Shown: positions 9,870 to 23,900 of the stretch, in pieces
Layout: each line of letters begins with the position of its first letter
How positions within the stretch are numbered: the first letter of the stretch is position 1
Source of the DNA: Colius striatus
Lineage: Eukaryota; Chordata; Aves; Coliiformes; Coliidae
Length of the DNA stretch: 64,000 nt
Assembly: GCF_028858725.1 (NCBI RefSeq)
Contig: NC_084761.1
Span: 37,498,501 to 37,562,500, forward strand
Direction: 5' to 3'
Made by a program: the position numbers and the translations under genes
The notes under the pieces: model-generated
Told to the model about the DNA's origin: nothing
The model's database searches: none
What the model saw: the letters and a program-made list of their open reading frames with translations, nothing else

Positions 9870-12800
9870 TGCTGCTGCTGTTTGCTGTTTGTGACAAGAC
9901 ACTTCTGCACAGGCACAAAGTCACAGCAATTTAACAGTGGGGAGGAAACATGTCAGTCCCTGGTACCTGTTAGAACAGCAATGAATGGATTTAAAACTCT
10001 GGAGTATATCTATCAAGTTGTCTTTGCCCCTACACATTTGTGTTTGTGACAATTCACAGCTGGTGCAGTGCTTCAACTCCTGCCCTGGGATTTGTGGTCT
10101 CAAAGAAATCAGGCAGCTGGGAGGCAAAGTGTAACAGCAGACATAGAGTGGGGCTGTTAGAAGGAGCTTAAGGGAGGGACTGCTCCAATAAAGGAGCATA
10201 ATTTCCAAACAAAATAGATGAGAGTAACTTCTCCTGGTGGTCATATTGTTTACTTCACCATTTCCAGTGTGGCTAGCAAATGGGGTTCCATGTCCTGGGC
10301 TCTTCAGCATCTTTTCTCTCCTCAGCTGCAGGCAATTTCTGGAGGACCATCCTCTCCTCAGGGTTGTGGGAATACATGCCACTGAGTGAACACGAGGAAA
10401 CCACGGTCTGCTGGAGACACATATGATGCACAGTTCTGCATCATACTCATCTCTCCCAAGTGCCACCACAACCAGAATACTGAGGCTGGCACAAGCAACA
10501 GGTGGTTAGGTGCAATTTCATCAGCATGGGTGGTAGCAGCTCTAGGGGATCTGCAGTCTTATCACTGAGGAACCATGTTCCTATTATTTATTACTAATTT
10601 TAATGTAAATAGCTCTGCACTACCTGTATGCAAAACTATGAAGGATCTCAGTAGCTAGTAAACTACACAGTCCCAGCAGCCTCATGGTAGGTATGCTCAA
10701 AGAGAGAAAACTTCACTGTGAAACCAAATAACTCCCAGCTACCTCCCAAAACTGCAGAAAGACAGGCTGAAAAGCTTTCACTCAGTGTTTCAGAGTGTAA
10801 TGCAAGCATCAACTGTAGCTTTTCTTCAGCCTATGTCTGAAGACAGGAACTGTGTATTGACCAGAAACAATCTCAAGGATACTTTGCCCCCAACTTAAAA
10901 AAAAAAAATTACTCAGTTTTAACAGTACAACAAATATCTGTGACAACCAAATACCTACAGTTTTTCACCTGCATTTCATTGTTGTTTTGTTTTGTTTCAG
11001 CATGAGTGCCAGTCATGTTGACAGTGACAGCCACCTCTGACTGCACCCTGCACCAATGCTCTGCTGTTGTCTGACTTACCTGGGAACAGCCCAGCTCTGA
11101 ACTGTCTGCTGAGGTTTCCAGGCCAGACTGCAGATATCCTCCCAGGAGACAACAACAGTTATTTTTGTATCAATTTGGTCACATGGACACCTCCTCAAAT
11201 GCTACCAGGACTATGCAATGACCTTCACCAGCTTCTAGGATGCTTACAAGTAAGTGGTGTTGTACCTGCTGCTCTTTACATAAAGGAAACTTATAAGCCC
11301 TGTATAAATACAGTACAGAATTAATTACAATAGAATTACTGATAAAGGAAAGAAAAAAGATCCCAGGATTGTGACTTCTGATTGATGACCCATCCCAAGG
11401 CTACAGCCAGCTAAAAAAGCCCGCCTTGTGATGCTCTGACCCAGACAGCTCTTACAGTCAGTGTTTAATAATTAATGGTGACTCTTGCTAGAAAAATGAG
11501 AGCATATAGGTCAAGCTTTTAAATGGAAACCACCTGTTATGAGTGCTTTTCTGCCAAGGAGAACAACTATGTGTTCATGCTCTTGTCAATGTGCTGGCAG
11601 AGCTTTCCTGCAGGACGGTGCCTGGGACGCTACCCAAGCATAGGCAGCCCAGCTGAACTGAAGGAGTTCTCCTCCAGCATCTCCCAGAGCCTGGTAGCCC
11701 TCATCTTACTGGCCTCAGAAACTACAGCTGTTGTGGCAAGCAAAATGGTGTCAGGAAGTAAACTGATGAAGCAGCATGCCTGTTATCTCTGCTATTCCAA
11801 ATGTTAAATGCAGCTCCAGGAAAGTTGCGACCTGTGGTGCTCAGTGGGCCTATGTGCCAGGGACCAATGCCCCTACCTCATATAATGAAGACATGTCAGC
11901 TTTGCTTCCCTCCATAGCATTCATTATATGCCCACAAAAATCCGCTCTGATGGGCCCGGTACAGCCTTTGATTATTGCAGGTACTTTGAACTGAAGGAAA
12001 ACATACCAAGGTAGTACCTAGCTGTGCCTTGTCCGATGTGCCATGCTGGCATTCAACACACTCTGCCAGCTCCGTGAGACTCATCCATCGTTGTGAACCC
12101 CTAGCAGGTGGAGATGATGCTAGACTTCATTCAAACATCACTGCTACCAGCATGTCTGGGTTTGGGGTGGCTCCCAATGAGGTGCTGTGCTGCAGCTTGC
12201 TTATAATACCCTCAGCTAAAAGAAAAGGTGTTGAAAGTTGTGGCTCATCCTGGCCCTGCCCTCCCCACAAAGTCCTCTGGCTTCCCCAATGGGCAGGGAG
12301 AGGGTGGAGACTCTCCAGGGTGACGGAGCACAGGGAGCCCAGCTCCTGGCTCCGAGCTCGCCGCGGTTTTGCAGCAGAGGTGATGACACAGGTGGGACAG
12401 CTCTGCCCTGCAAGCTGAGTGAGCTGTTGGGGCTGTGTTCCTACACACCACGCTCTTCCCTGGCTCCTGCTTCCATTCCATCGCCTCTGCCACCTCCTCA
12501 GCAGCCCTGCAGCACAGACCCAGACCTGCTGCTGGTGAGTCAGTAGTAGCTGTTCTGCCCTTATATTTTAATAGATTTAATTTGATGTAGTGGCTTGCTT
12601 CTTCATCCATGAATCGCCTACTCTGCCATTGCTAAGGAATTAGATTCAGCAGCTCTTTTCTTCCAACAGTCAAGGAAAACACAGCAAAATGCTTGCCTAC
12701 CTTTTCCCATCTTTTCCAGTGTCTTTATTGAGATATTTAGGAAGAAATGGGGGATGGAAGTTTCAAGGCTTAAAGCAGAGCAGCTAAAAAAGTGTAAAGT

Positions 12801-15800
12801 TAGAATATTTTGCAGGAACTCCCATACCAGGAGTTTGTCGGTGCATGTTAATGCACTGCAGATAACACACATGCAAATGCTCCCACGCACAGAGCACTGC
12901 TTACTTTGTCCCCAATTAACACATAGGGCTCTTTTCACACAAGGTAGATTACAAATCCCTTGTAAATCAGCTGGCAATTAACTTACAGATTGCTTGAATA
13001 GCATTATCCTTATTTACTCAAATGGTTTTAAATTCCTATGCGTGTTCCTGACAAGGAGGACTGTATGGTCCCAGGCTGGCAGTCTTAGGCTGCACAGCCA
13101 TCCCTGCATGCCCACATCCGTTCTCTGGCTACTCTACGCCCCTGTACATGCACATAACTAAAGGGGAGGGAAAAAAAAGTATACTTGGAACTTCTGTGAA
13201 TTTATATGTATCCAAAGTCTAAAACATACCTTTGTAATACTGTATTGTTGCAGGTGGCAGGTTGTGAGACTAAAGTCTGTATCTGCTAAATCATGATTTC
13301 TCTAACAGGTTTTATTATTTGGCAAAAAGGAAACAGGCTATTTTTAAAGGGATTTGAGCCAACTTCCTTTAGAAAAATCCTGCTGAAAGCAGCTTGTGTT
13401 TTGAAAAGTAATTTCCTCAAGTTATTTCCACACTTTCTGTAGAGATAAGCTACTGCCTGGATTTTAAAAAGTATCAATTAAAACATACTTCTGAATTTTG
13501 TCATTCAAAATTTTACTACCCGCTCTTATAGTATTGTTTTTTCTGTTTGAACTGCAAATCCCTCCAGTGGCAAAAGCTTGGCAGGAAGACTGTCAGGAAG
13601 GAATGTTCCTTGGCTTTTTATATACGCAAATAGGTTTGCTGAAAGACCCCAGGTATGATATTGCTGTGGTTTAAGTAGGTTTAAGTCAACAGAATTTTGT
13701 AGCACGTTTTGTTGCTGGTTTATGTTTTTGTTCAGTGCCAGTATGTATGTACGGACTTTACAGTATGTATGTACTGCACTTTACAAGTCTCATGAGAATA
13801 CACAGGAAAGTGAGTGACTGTACTGAGTTTCATTTTCTGTGCATTGGAACTGTGAGCAAAGAGATTTCATGATAGTTTTTAAGAAAGTAGTTCCATTTTG
13901 CCATTAATAAAAGGTTAAATCTCAAGATCTCCTGACAAAATTTTCTGAGACAACATATCTCTAAAGAAAAGGTTTTCCTACTAAGTTTGAACCAAAACTG
14001 ATGCTGAAATCAATGTCAATAAAGGAATTTTAGAAAAATTTAAGAAAACAAAGGAGATTTGTTAAATTTCCCAAAGAGGTCATGAATGCTGTATTTATCT
14101 GATGCAAAAATAAAGTCTTATACCCAGAGCTGATACAATGAGGATATGAAACACATTATCACATTGACGAATATTTCTGAATGCAGCAGGCAGTACATTT
14201 GAATCTCTTGATCTAAAATTGCTACTTGTATGCTGTTGACAATGAATTCTAGGAAACTGTACTTAAAGAATTTTTTTTTGCATAGAAGTGGATTTGATTA
14301 ACATTCACCATGATTGTTTCTTTGTCCTGCACATGCTCTGACTTAAAATGTTTCATGGCTGTACATCATATTAAATGGAATAAATAATTTTTTAAACAAG
14401 GGCTAAAGCAATATTTTCAAAAGTCCATTTCTAAGGAACTACCACAAGCTGCTGATAAGAACATGTGCTGCATAGGAGCACAGCCTTTTATTCTTATGGT
14501 GAAGTTTATTGCTAGATCAGAAATGGAAAGGTTGGTTTGTAAAATATCAAACTGTCTCACTGCAAGTACTTACTCCACAGTGAAAAAATACATCTGCAAA
14601 AAAATAGAAAATCAAAAGACTAACTCTAGCACATAGGCATTAATTCTGCTGTTAGCACTTCATCTTCTCTCAGCACACTCTTAACCAAGGTTCAGATCAC
14701 CACTCCACGAGTCACCCACAACTGCCCCAATCTCCTGTCCGTGACAGTCCTTCTGGGAGGAAGAAGTTGGGTTATGGGACTTCCCAAGGTCCCTTTGCAC
14801 CAGCATACCCAGGACTCTGTCATTTTGTCATCCTGAGGAGCTCCTGTGACAGTCACAGCTATGCTCCTTAGAGAAGACGGATTGCTAATGCAGATTTCAT
14901 GGAGCAACAGATAATAACCCCTCAAGTTTTAAGCAAAAGGATATCCTGCAATTTCTTTCTGCAATAAATTCTAGCAGCTCTGAAAGTGTCAAATGCTATT
15001 CGCAGTATTAATCTAACATCTAAACTAGATTTTTTTTTTTACTTTGATACATGGCATATGCCCACAAATACACCTTTGCTCAAAGAGCAGCCATCAGGAG
15101 GAACAGCATACAGACAAATCCATGTCTTCCACCCAAGGCATCCCACTCTGTCACTGCAAGTAGCTCAAGTGCACTTCAGCCATGAAGGGCTATGCTGATT
15201 TACACCAGAGGTACTGCTAGACCTGAATATAGCTTCATAGCTGCCAGCAGCCAATGTCTTTCAAGGGACAATATCAGAAGACACTATTCTTGTCTGGTAG
15301 ATTTAGCCAACTGGTGGGCTTGGGCCTTCCTGAACTGGAGGTTTCCTGCTGACAACTGTATTAAATAGCCATTGAGGGACCGCCTGCTATGGATATGTCT
15401 AATCTTTCTCATAGCTGATTTATTTATCTAGCTTCTGAAATGTTCTTTGCAAAGATGTGTACAATCCAATAGTAACACAATCGGTAAATTAAATTTAAAT
15501 TCAAAATACCATCTATTCTTCAGAATGACTCTAATCATCTAAAATATTGATGTAGACATGTTATAGGTGCAGTGATACATCAAACCCTGAGTCATGCTGT
15601 TTTCTGAAGAATTCTACACTCACATCATGCTGCTGGTTATCTAACAGTTCAAGGGATTTTGTAATGTCTATCTGTGGTGGTGACTCAGTGGTTGAGTTTT
15701 TGTTACCTTGCTTGATATGCTAACAAATACCTGCTCAGCATATGCTGAGACTTTAAGTGAAAAGTCTCACCGTGGTTCTGAATGCACATTTCTACCAAAG

Positions 15801-17723
15801 CATCCTTTCAAATGACAATGATCGACATCCAGCTAGATTAGCCCATCTATACAAATAACTCCATAAAATAAGCTGACTTTCTGCAGGTAGACAAGTCTTC
15901 TCTGGCACAGGCAGAGTGTAGGCAGTTTATCAATAAAAGGCCTACAGGCTTTCAGTGTTGCACATTTAATTGACGTTCAGCTTTACTCAAAATCCATTTT
16001 AATTTAAATTACAGTGAGTTCTGTATAATGATATTTGGAAAACAGTTTATTTTCACTATAGGAAGACCAGGGATTACTATAACTTTTATTTTCGCCAGCA
16101 CAGAAGACTGCAGTTTTGTCAGAAGAGGCAACCTTGGGCTAGATTTGGGACAGCATCACAGGGAGACAGACAAACCAGTATTTACAAACCTGTTGTTGCA
16201 ACAGAGAGTTCAGCTATGTGTCAAGCAACCTTAGCAATGCAACAAGATAAGGGCTCTGTTTTTTATGTGACCATATGACTGCTTCAGCTTTTTGTTTCTG
16301 TGAAGCTCATTTTAGTTACTGCTCTTCAGTTCATTCAATGTGTCTCATAGTTTGTCTTCTTCCTCGCTGCAAGCAGTATAACTCTGCTACGGTATGAGAC
16401 TGATCATCTCAGAGCTTTTAGCCGCTCCTCTCCCCTCTTGGTTCCCTTGAACTGCTGCGTTACTAACATTTCCCCTAGTGACAACTAAAGTAATTAAACT
16501 CTTATCAGTCAACATGATATATATAAAATCCTGCCTAACACCTAAATGACTTTATGCCATTTAAGAAGCACAAAGGGGCCAAAGGTCTGTGTGTACAAGG
16601 GATGCACGTGGGATGTCCCCACCCTGCAGCGCAGGTAGAGGCTGATAGGCAGGAGACTGGCTGACAAGGAAGGGGAGATAATTTTAATTATTCCACAACT
16701 ACCTTGTAGTTTTTACAAAGAAAGCAAGCCCCAGGAACAGGATTAGTTGTCAGAGGTGTTGGCTTCCTTGTTTCTGTACCCTTGACAAATTTTTTTTAAA
16801 CTAAAAAAATAACCCAACCATTTTTAGGGTTTGTTACCATTGTGCAGGAGTACTAGAGGTAGGAGGAGTATCTTTACACTCAAACCATCCCTTTAAAAAA
16901 GAATCTAATGGGTAAACTCTAAGCACATTCAAAGCCAGAAAGAAGTCTGACAAAACAGATGGGCCGGGACCTCAATAATTTCGAGCTGATCTTTCAGTGA
17001 GCCACCTCTTGTATCTATGCTTTCCAAGAAGATTGCAGTTTATATACAGACCTCTGAACCAGGAGCAGCCCTCCAGAAAGAGCATAATGTCATGTTAGTG
17101 CCCACTGTGAGAGGTACCTGCCTCTTCATACTGGGAGAAGAGATGCAGTTGGTGCCTGTGGCCAGGTGCTGCTGCAGAGTAGCCGCTGAGGTGCCTCTGT
17201 GGGAAAAGACTCAGGGCTGCCTCGTGTCTGACACAGCTGCCTCCAACTTGACAAAGCCAAGCACATCAGTGATGCCCATAGCTAAAGCCTCTATGAAAAC
17301 CTGCTTCAGAAAGGGTAAAAGATGTTGTGCAGCAGCTGTGAGAGAGGAGTGAAAAAATGTGGGAGAAACAGCCCTGCAGACACCAAGGTCAATGAAAGAG
17401 GGAGAGGACGTTTCCCTGAGAGGATAACTGGGTGGGTGGGCATCTGGTGGCCAGCCAAGATCAGCCCACTACAACAGACCATCAGGGTGGAGGGAGACTC
17501 TTCCATCCCCTTAATGCCGCATGTTGTGTGAAGCAACGTGGCAGACCCAAGCTCCCCATCAGCTCTGTATTCCTTCAAGATGTGAGCCCACAAGACCCAA
17601 ACTTGCTATCTGAAAAAGGGAGACCTAGATGGACATCTTGCGAGGCCAAACACTGGACCAGACACATCTTTTCTCTCTATACCTAATAAAATCTTCTGCT
17701 TTCCTTTTTTTTTTCATTTATAG
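9870..17723. other. Repeat-poor stretch, probably ABCG2 intron 1
   Basis: Nearly 8 kb, mostly AT-rich, with no recognised coding exon or RNA gene. A short tandem duplication of a 22-23 bp unit containing GTATGTATGTAC lies at about 13740-13784. If the CpG island at 7.4-8.7 kb starts ABCG2, this is its first intron. Confidence 0.4.
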
Positions 17724-17936
17724 AGGAAAAATGGCAGAAGGCCAGCCACACCTATGTATTCAGATGTCAGACTCGAATACAAATGGCATCCCCAGCAGAA
17801 AGCAGTCCTCTCGAGACTCAGCCAGCAGCGGAGGAAGCGTACTAACTTTCCACAACATCTGCTACCATGTGAAGATAAAGACTGGGTTCCTATGTTGTAA
17901 AAAAACAGCCAAAAAAGAAGTTTTGAGAGATGTCAA
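17724..17936 (+). CDS. ABCG2: ABCG2 exon 2 (first coding)
   Basis: The acceptor TAG ends at 17723, then 7 bp of 5' UTR, then the ATG at 17731. It encodes the variable N-terminus and the FHNICYHVK strand. The donor GTACGT follows 17936 and leaves AA for the next codon. Confidence 0.92.
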
Positions 17937-20900
17937 GTACGTATTTAAACATCTCTTTAGAGTATGTGTATGTTTTATTTCTGTCCGGACAGTTGAGTCC
18001 ACTTATGTCACCGAGCCACTAAGCACAACAGACAGGATTTGAGCAAGATTTAAAAAAAAAATTATGTATATATGTTTGCTTCCTGTTTGCTATCGATTGT
18101 GCTTAAGCTTCCTGCTAGGCCCCAGTGGTCCCCAGTTATTAGAGCTGAGCCTGTAAAACAGAGAGCTGTTTTACTGCTGCTGAGTGCCACTTCCCCTGGC
18201 CCCAGGGAGGGAGCACATTCATGGCCACTATCAGCACACGGCACACAAGGCAGTTGTGGTTGCATTACGTTGTCTGGCAAGGTGCCCGCTGTGCTGTACT
18301 GTGCTACGCGTGGTGTCTAACCAAGATACCAACAGCCTGACTCCTCCCCTAAGGTGGCCTTTGGGAAGGTTAAACTGAGGGGTTTTAACTTGGAACATTT
18401 AAGACAGTAATATAAATAAGGGTTAGGTTAACTTTGAAGAGATGTGAAGTTTTGTCTATTTTTTTTCCCACCATTGAGCACTACTGCAGTAATGTCCTGG
18501 GTTTGTCTGGGATAGGGTTAATTTTCACAAGAAGGTGAGAGGGGGCAGAGCCAGGACAGCTGACCCCAACTGGCAATGCCATATGAGGTCATCCTCAGAA
18601 TGTAACTGGGAGAGCTGGCTGGGAGAAGGAAAGATTGGGACTTGGGAAGGGGCTGAGCATTGAGTTCTGAGGAGTGAGCAATTGCATTGTGCATCACTTG
18701 CTTTGTATGTTCTTTGACAATATTATTGTTACTATAATTTCTCCTCTCCTTGTGTTGCCCTATTAAACTGCCCTTATCTCAATCCACAAGATTTTACCTT
18801 TTTCTTCCAATTCTCTTCCCCATCCCACTGCAGGGGCAGGAGTGAGCAAACGTGGAGCTGTGTTGCCAGCTGGGCTTAAACCATAGCAATGCTTTTTGGC
18901 ACCCAGCACGGGACACAAAGGATTGAGATAAAGACAGATCTGACTAGTGCATGTTAAAACAATTTTTTTCTATAGATTTATTTTATTAGTTAAATAGTCA
19001 CCCGTCACAATGTTGGTTTATTTGTTCACATGATGGCGTTATGTAAAATCATTTATCCACCATGTATTCCCCATGGTGATGTTTACCACCTTTGGGAGAA
19101 GGATGAGGACCATCATTTTGCTGTACTGGATAATGTTGACTTATCACTGGCCATGATGTTAATCTGGTCTTTGTGTGCAGCATTGCTGTCATGCACCTTG
19201 GGTGCCTCTTCTCAGCATTTAATAATAAATTCACTGATCACACAATGGGCTTCAATAGGAAACCCCAGTTTCCCAGGAATCTTGGAAGTGATCACAAACT
19301 GGCCAGAAAGCAAAGGTTTCTGAATATCTCCAGGGAAGGTGGTGATGCATGCTGAAGAAGCCCCAGTGTACAATAAGCTGCCAGAAAGTGAGAAGCAGTG
19401 TGCTCTGTTCATTGGTGGGTCCTGGTGCACTGTGGGAAAGCATCGGGAAGGCGTCTGCAAGTCACGGAAATGGCGGAAGGAGAAGGTGAACTGACCCAGT
19501 TTGTGGAAGTGAAAGCCATTCAGCTGGCCCAGTTTGTGGAAGTGAAAACCATCCAGCTGGCTTTGAACATTGCTGGCCAATCCATCTCTATACTGACTCT
19601 TGGACAGTGGCAAATGCCCTGGAGGGATGGTGACAGCACAGAGGTAAACCCATTGGGGCAAGAAATTGCTGCCTGGCTAGAGAAGCTAGTTGTAAAAGTA
19701 TATCACGTAGGCACCATGTACTCTAGGGCTGGGCCACTGAAGACAATCAACCTGAAGACAATCACTGAAGACAATGAGCAAATGGGTCAGGGTGCTCAAA
19801 CTGAAGTGGCTTGGATGGATCTGGACTGGCAACATTGGGCTGAATTGTTCAGAGCTCAGGGGGCTCATGACTTCAGGCCATCAAGGAAGAGATGGAACAT
19901 ACAGGTGGGCTTGTGACTGAGGGATGGACTTGACCATGGGCACTATGGCACATGTTATCCATGAATGTGAGGTGTGCTGCAATCAACCAAGCCAAGTGGT
20001 TAAAGCCTCTGTGGTATAGGGGATGATGGCTGAAATAGAAATGGAGGAAGTTGTGGCAGACTGACAGTATCACACTCTCACAAACCTGCCAAGGCAAGCA
20101 CCATGGGCTCACAATGGTGGGAGCAAACACAGGAATGCCACATGCTTGCACCTCATGCCACGTGCTTCCACCTGGAACAATATCCAGGTGGGCCTTGGAA
20201 AGCAGGTTTTAGGGTGATATGGCTCCCCAGAAAGGACTGAGTCAGACAATGGGACTGATTTCCAAAACTTTATAGACATTTGGGCCAAAGAGCATGGCAC
20301 TGAGTGGGTATATCACATCCTCTATCACCCACCAGCCTCCAGGAAAAGGGAATGATTCCATGGACTGTTAAAAACTACACTGAGGGCAATGGGGAGCGAG
20401 ACCTTCAAACACTGGGATGCACATTTAGCAAAGGCCACCTGGTTAGTCAGCACTAAAGGATCTACCAATTGAGCTGGCCCTGCTCAATCAAAACACATAT
20501 TGTCAAAGGGGATAATGGGCCTGTAGTTCACATGAAGAATACATTAGGGAAGACAGGGTCAATCCTGCCTTGGGCAAATGCATCTACTGGATCGCTTTTG
20601 CTCAAGGACATAGATGTACTTGGTGAGTGGTGAGGAAGGAGCAGAAGTTCTTTGTGTACAAGGGTGTTTGATTTTGGGTGAGAACAGACAGTGAATTAAA
20701 TTGAATGTCATCAGTTGCTAAATAGCCTTGCCCTGGTATATCATTGCTACTACAGTTGCTCTCTGCCATATCAATGGTATTACAGTAAGAACCACCCAAA
20801 CCACTGAAGGATGGACTTTGAGGAAACCAAGACAAGTGCAGTGGTGATAAAAATTTAATTGACTTCAACTGCTGCCCTGCAACATCCTCAAGATCAATAT

Positions 20901-23900
20901 CTTCAACCCACAGACAATGAGCATGGGCCCATCTTCAGCCTGCAGATCATCGACATGGGCTGTGCCCAATGCACCAGCTGCAAGCTCTGGATGGAGCATG
21001 CAACAATCTTACACCACACACCCTCTTCCCTGCCCTGAAAGACTGTTAGGACAGATTGAGCTCCAGTGTCCTGGGTTAAATGAACTCAATGGACATGTTA
21101 GCAGGATGGCCTGTAGAGTAAGGGAATGATACCTCTGTGTGTGTGTATATATGTATTTGTCTCAAAGACAGGAAAAGTGGTGGTGATTAGTTGTAAAGTG
21201 TAGGATCTGTGCAAGACATAGATTGTATAGAGTAAGGGATGGATAATGTCCTGGATTTGGCTGGGATACTGTTAACTTTCACAAGAATGTGGGAGTAGGC
21301 ACAGCCTGGACAGCTGACCCCAATCGGCTATGGGGATATTCCATACCATATGAGTTCACCCTCAGAATAAAACTTAGGGAGCTGCCTAGGGGCAGAAGAC
21401 ACTGGGGCTTGGGAAACACACGAGTGTCTTGGGTGAGCAATCATATTGTGCACCACTCTCTTTATATATTGTTTTATTAGTATTATTGTTATTATTGTTT
21501 CTTCTCTCCTTCTGTCGCCCTATTAAACTGTCCTTATTTCAGTCCATGAAGTTTTACCTTTTTCTTCCAGTTCTTCCCTTCTGGGGCAGGGGAGTAAACA
21601 AATGGTGCTTTTTTGACAGCTGGGCTTAAACCATGACAAGGAATCACATTGTTATGGCCTTTGTTCAATAATCTATGCATAAAATTTGCCCATTCACAGT
21701 TCAGTAGTTAAGCTAAGTGGCAAGTACTCATACAACATGCCATTTCAAGTCACCCATAACTTTCAGCTCCCTAACTCCACTTTCTATCATAAATATTCAC
21801 CCTTTTGTGTAGTTCTTTTTGCCCATTCAATTTCTACACCTCCTAAACATGAGCACTTAAAATCTTTCCTACTGCCCTCAAAAGCCATACGTTATGTTGA
21901 CTGACATTGGTCACTTGCAGCAATATGAGTGGAAGACCCCTCCAGTTAAAGACCAACATTTAACGCACATTTGTGTTACTAGACATTGGGGTTTTTGTGT
22001 TAAAATCACATATAATGTAACATAATGTATGCATAATTCGTATGCTTCTTAATGTGTGGACCCATACATTTCCACAGTAAGAAACTGAACAATGAAAATA
22101 CAAAATCAAGCCTCCCGGGCTGCATGCCATTAGACCCTAGGAAGAGCAGTACTGGGCCAGACCCACAGCCAAGTACTCAGATCACTGATACCTGCATTGC
22201 TGATACCAACCAATACCAGAGTGAAGTTAAAGATGAACCCGGTGTCGTAACATACAGACAGGCATTTGTACATGCAGCCTGATTCTTGTGTCCACCAAAG
22301 CTTGTTGAGTACAGATTTTAAGGGTTAGTTAGGAAAAATAGCAATGATACCTTCATATGCTCCAGCAAAAAGATTTTTAATATCTCTACATACTGTATTA
22401 TTTCTACTTGGCCTTTTCCCCAGATACTTAAAAACATTTTAAATCTGGATTTTTAATTTCACGTGGCTTAAAGTGAGATACAGATTAATTATCTACTGCA
22501 GCTACAGACAAGTCCCTAGTATGTTCTGTCTACAGGACTCTCTGCTAAGAGGATAATACCATTAGAACTGAATGTGGTTAAAGCAAGTGTGTGCTTCACT
22601 TCTGGAGATCCATGAGGGAAAGCATGCATACAGGTTTGCTACATTTTACTCAAGTTTCTGTGTTGTCTTCATTACATGAAGATTAGTTCTTCTTGAATTA
22701 GGAATAAAAATTAAAGTAGGGTTCGACTGATCATAAATATTATTTTTGATCAGGCAGCTTCATTAGTTCCAAAATTAATGAGATGCAGAATGTAGTTCTA
22801 CAGCTAATTTACGCTAGCCTACCAGATGAAACATTGAGAGAGATAAAAACACACTGTGTAAAAACTATCTGTTTTGCCTTACAGTGGTATCATGAGACCA
22901 GGACTGAATGCAATTTTGGGACCCACTGGCAGTGGTAAATCCTCGTAAGTGCCCTTGTTGCCTTACACAGGAACTACACTAAGGGGAGAATGAACCTGTA
23001 GATTTAGCAGTAATGGGTAATGCTTCCATGGAAATACTTTGGTTTTGTTTAGGTCTATGCAAATCTCACTGGTTTCTGAGAAATATCTGAATTCAAAAAA
23101 GACGATCAGCTTACATGAGAAAGATGTATTTTGATTACAGTTCACACTTTCCTGATACACAATCTTTACATTATCGTTCTGGGTTAAGCTCATATTATTG
23201 AATTAATGGACACAAATGCATAATGAAATTGCAAAGATCTCACTTCCTTAGGAAACCAGAACAAAAGCAGCTTAGCCCTTGAAAGTTGCTGGGGGGGATT
23301 CTAAATAACAAACATTTAATATGGGATGCTTTTGGGTAGCTGTTTCATTCCATGAACTGGGTTTGTGGTTCAGACAGTTTACCTTCTACATGTTCATGTG
23401 ACAAAGGAACCAACTTTTCTCCTAGTCTGCTTGATATTTTGGCTGCAAGGAAGGATCCTCATGGGCTTTCTGGTGACATTTTGATCAATGGAGCTCCTCA
23501 ACCTGCCAACTTTAAATGCACCTCTGGATATGTAGTACAGGTAAGTAATTTTTATCACTCTATAGATTTCACTGGCCCCTTCCAACTGCAGTTGTTGCTG
23601 CAGTGTTGCAGGTATCTTGCTTTTGATGTTGAAATGTCAAAAGAATGATGACAACTTTGTTAGGAATACTGAAGGAACGATTAAGCTTGAAACAATCTGT
23701 TATTGTATATGCATGTCAAAAGCAGAAACCTAGGTGGATTAATGGGAAGTAGAGTCAAGAAACTGCGACTAATTGCCTCTAGTGTCTGCCAAACTATGAA
23801 GAAACTAGGTACAGGGCAATTATAGCTGGGGGAGATGGTGACCCCTGACTCATGGACCACTGACTCCAATTACATCTCAGAATAAAAAAAAGATGGCAGA

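Larger units (their letters stand above)
18493..21638 (+). mobile_element. Degraded endogenous retrovirus with two LTRs, in ABCG2 intron 2
   Basis: Two related LTRs flank about 2.36 kb of internal sequence: 5' LTR 18493-18888 and 3' LTR 21247-21638, both starting TGTCCTGG and ending with GGCTTAAACCAT followed by CA. A primer-binding-site-like stretch (TGGCACCCAGCACGGGAC) follows the 5' LTR, and a purine-rich tract precedes the 3' LTR. The internal part carries broken remains of a pol integrase core around 20240-20620, with stops, and no intact gene. The 3' LTR has a segment of about 17 bp missing from the 5' LTR, and the two differ at many sites, so the insertion is old. The flanking pentamers (AGTAA and AGGAA) could be a mutated target duplication. 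The element lies in sense with ABCG2. The structure resembles avian ERVL elements. Confidence 0.8.

Noticed and set aside
19030-19920. Open frames of 97-172 codons in ABCG2 intron 2
   Set aside because: They lie between the two LTRs and are broken internal retroviral sequence.
21137-21160. Short GT/AT repeat
   Set aside because: A trivial simple repeat within the retroviral internal region.
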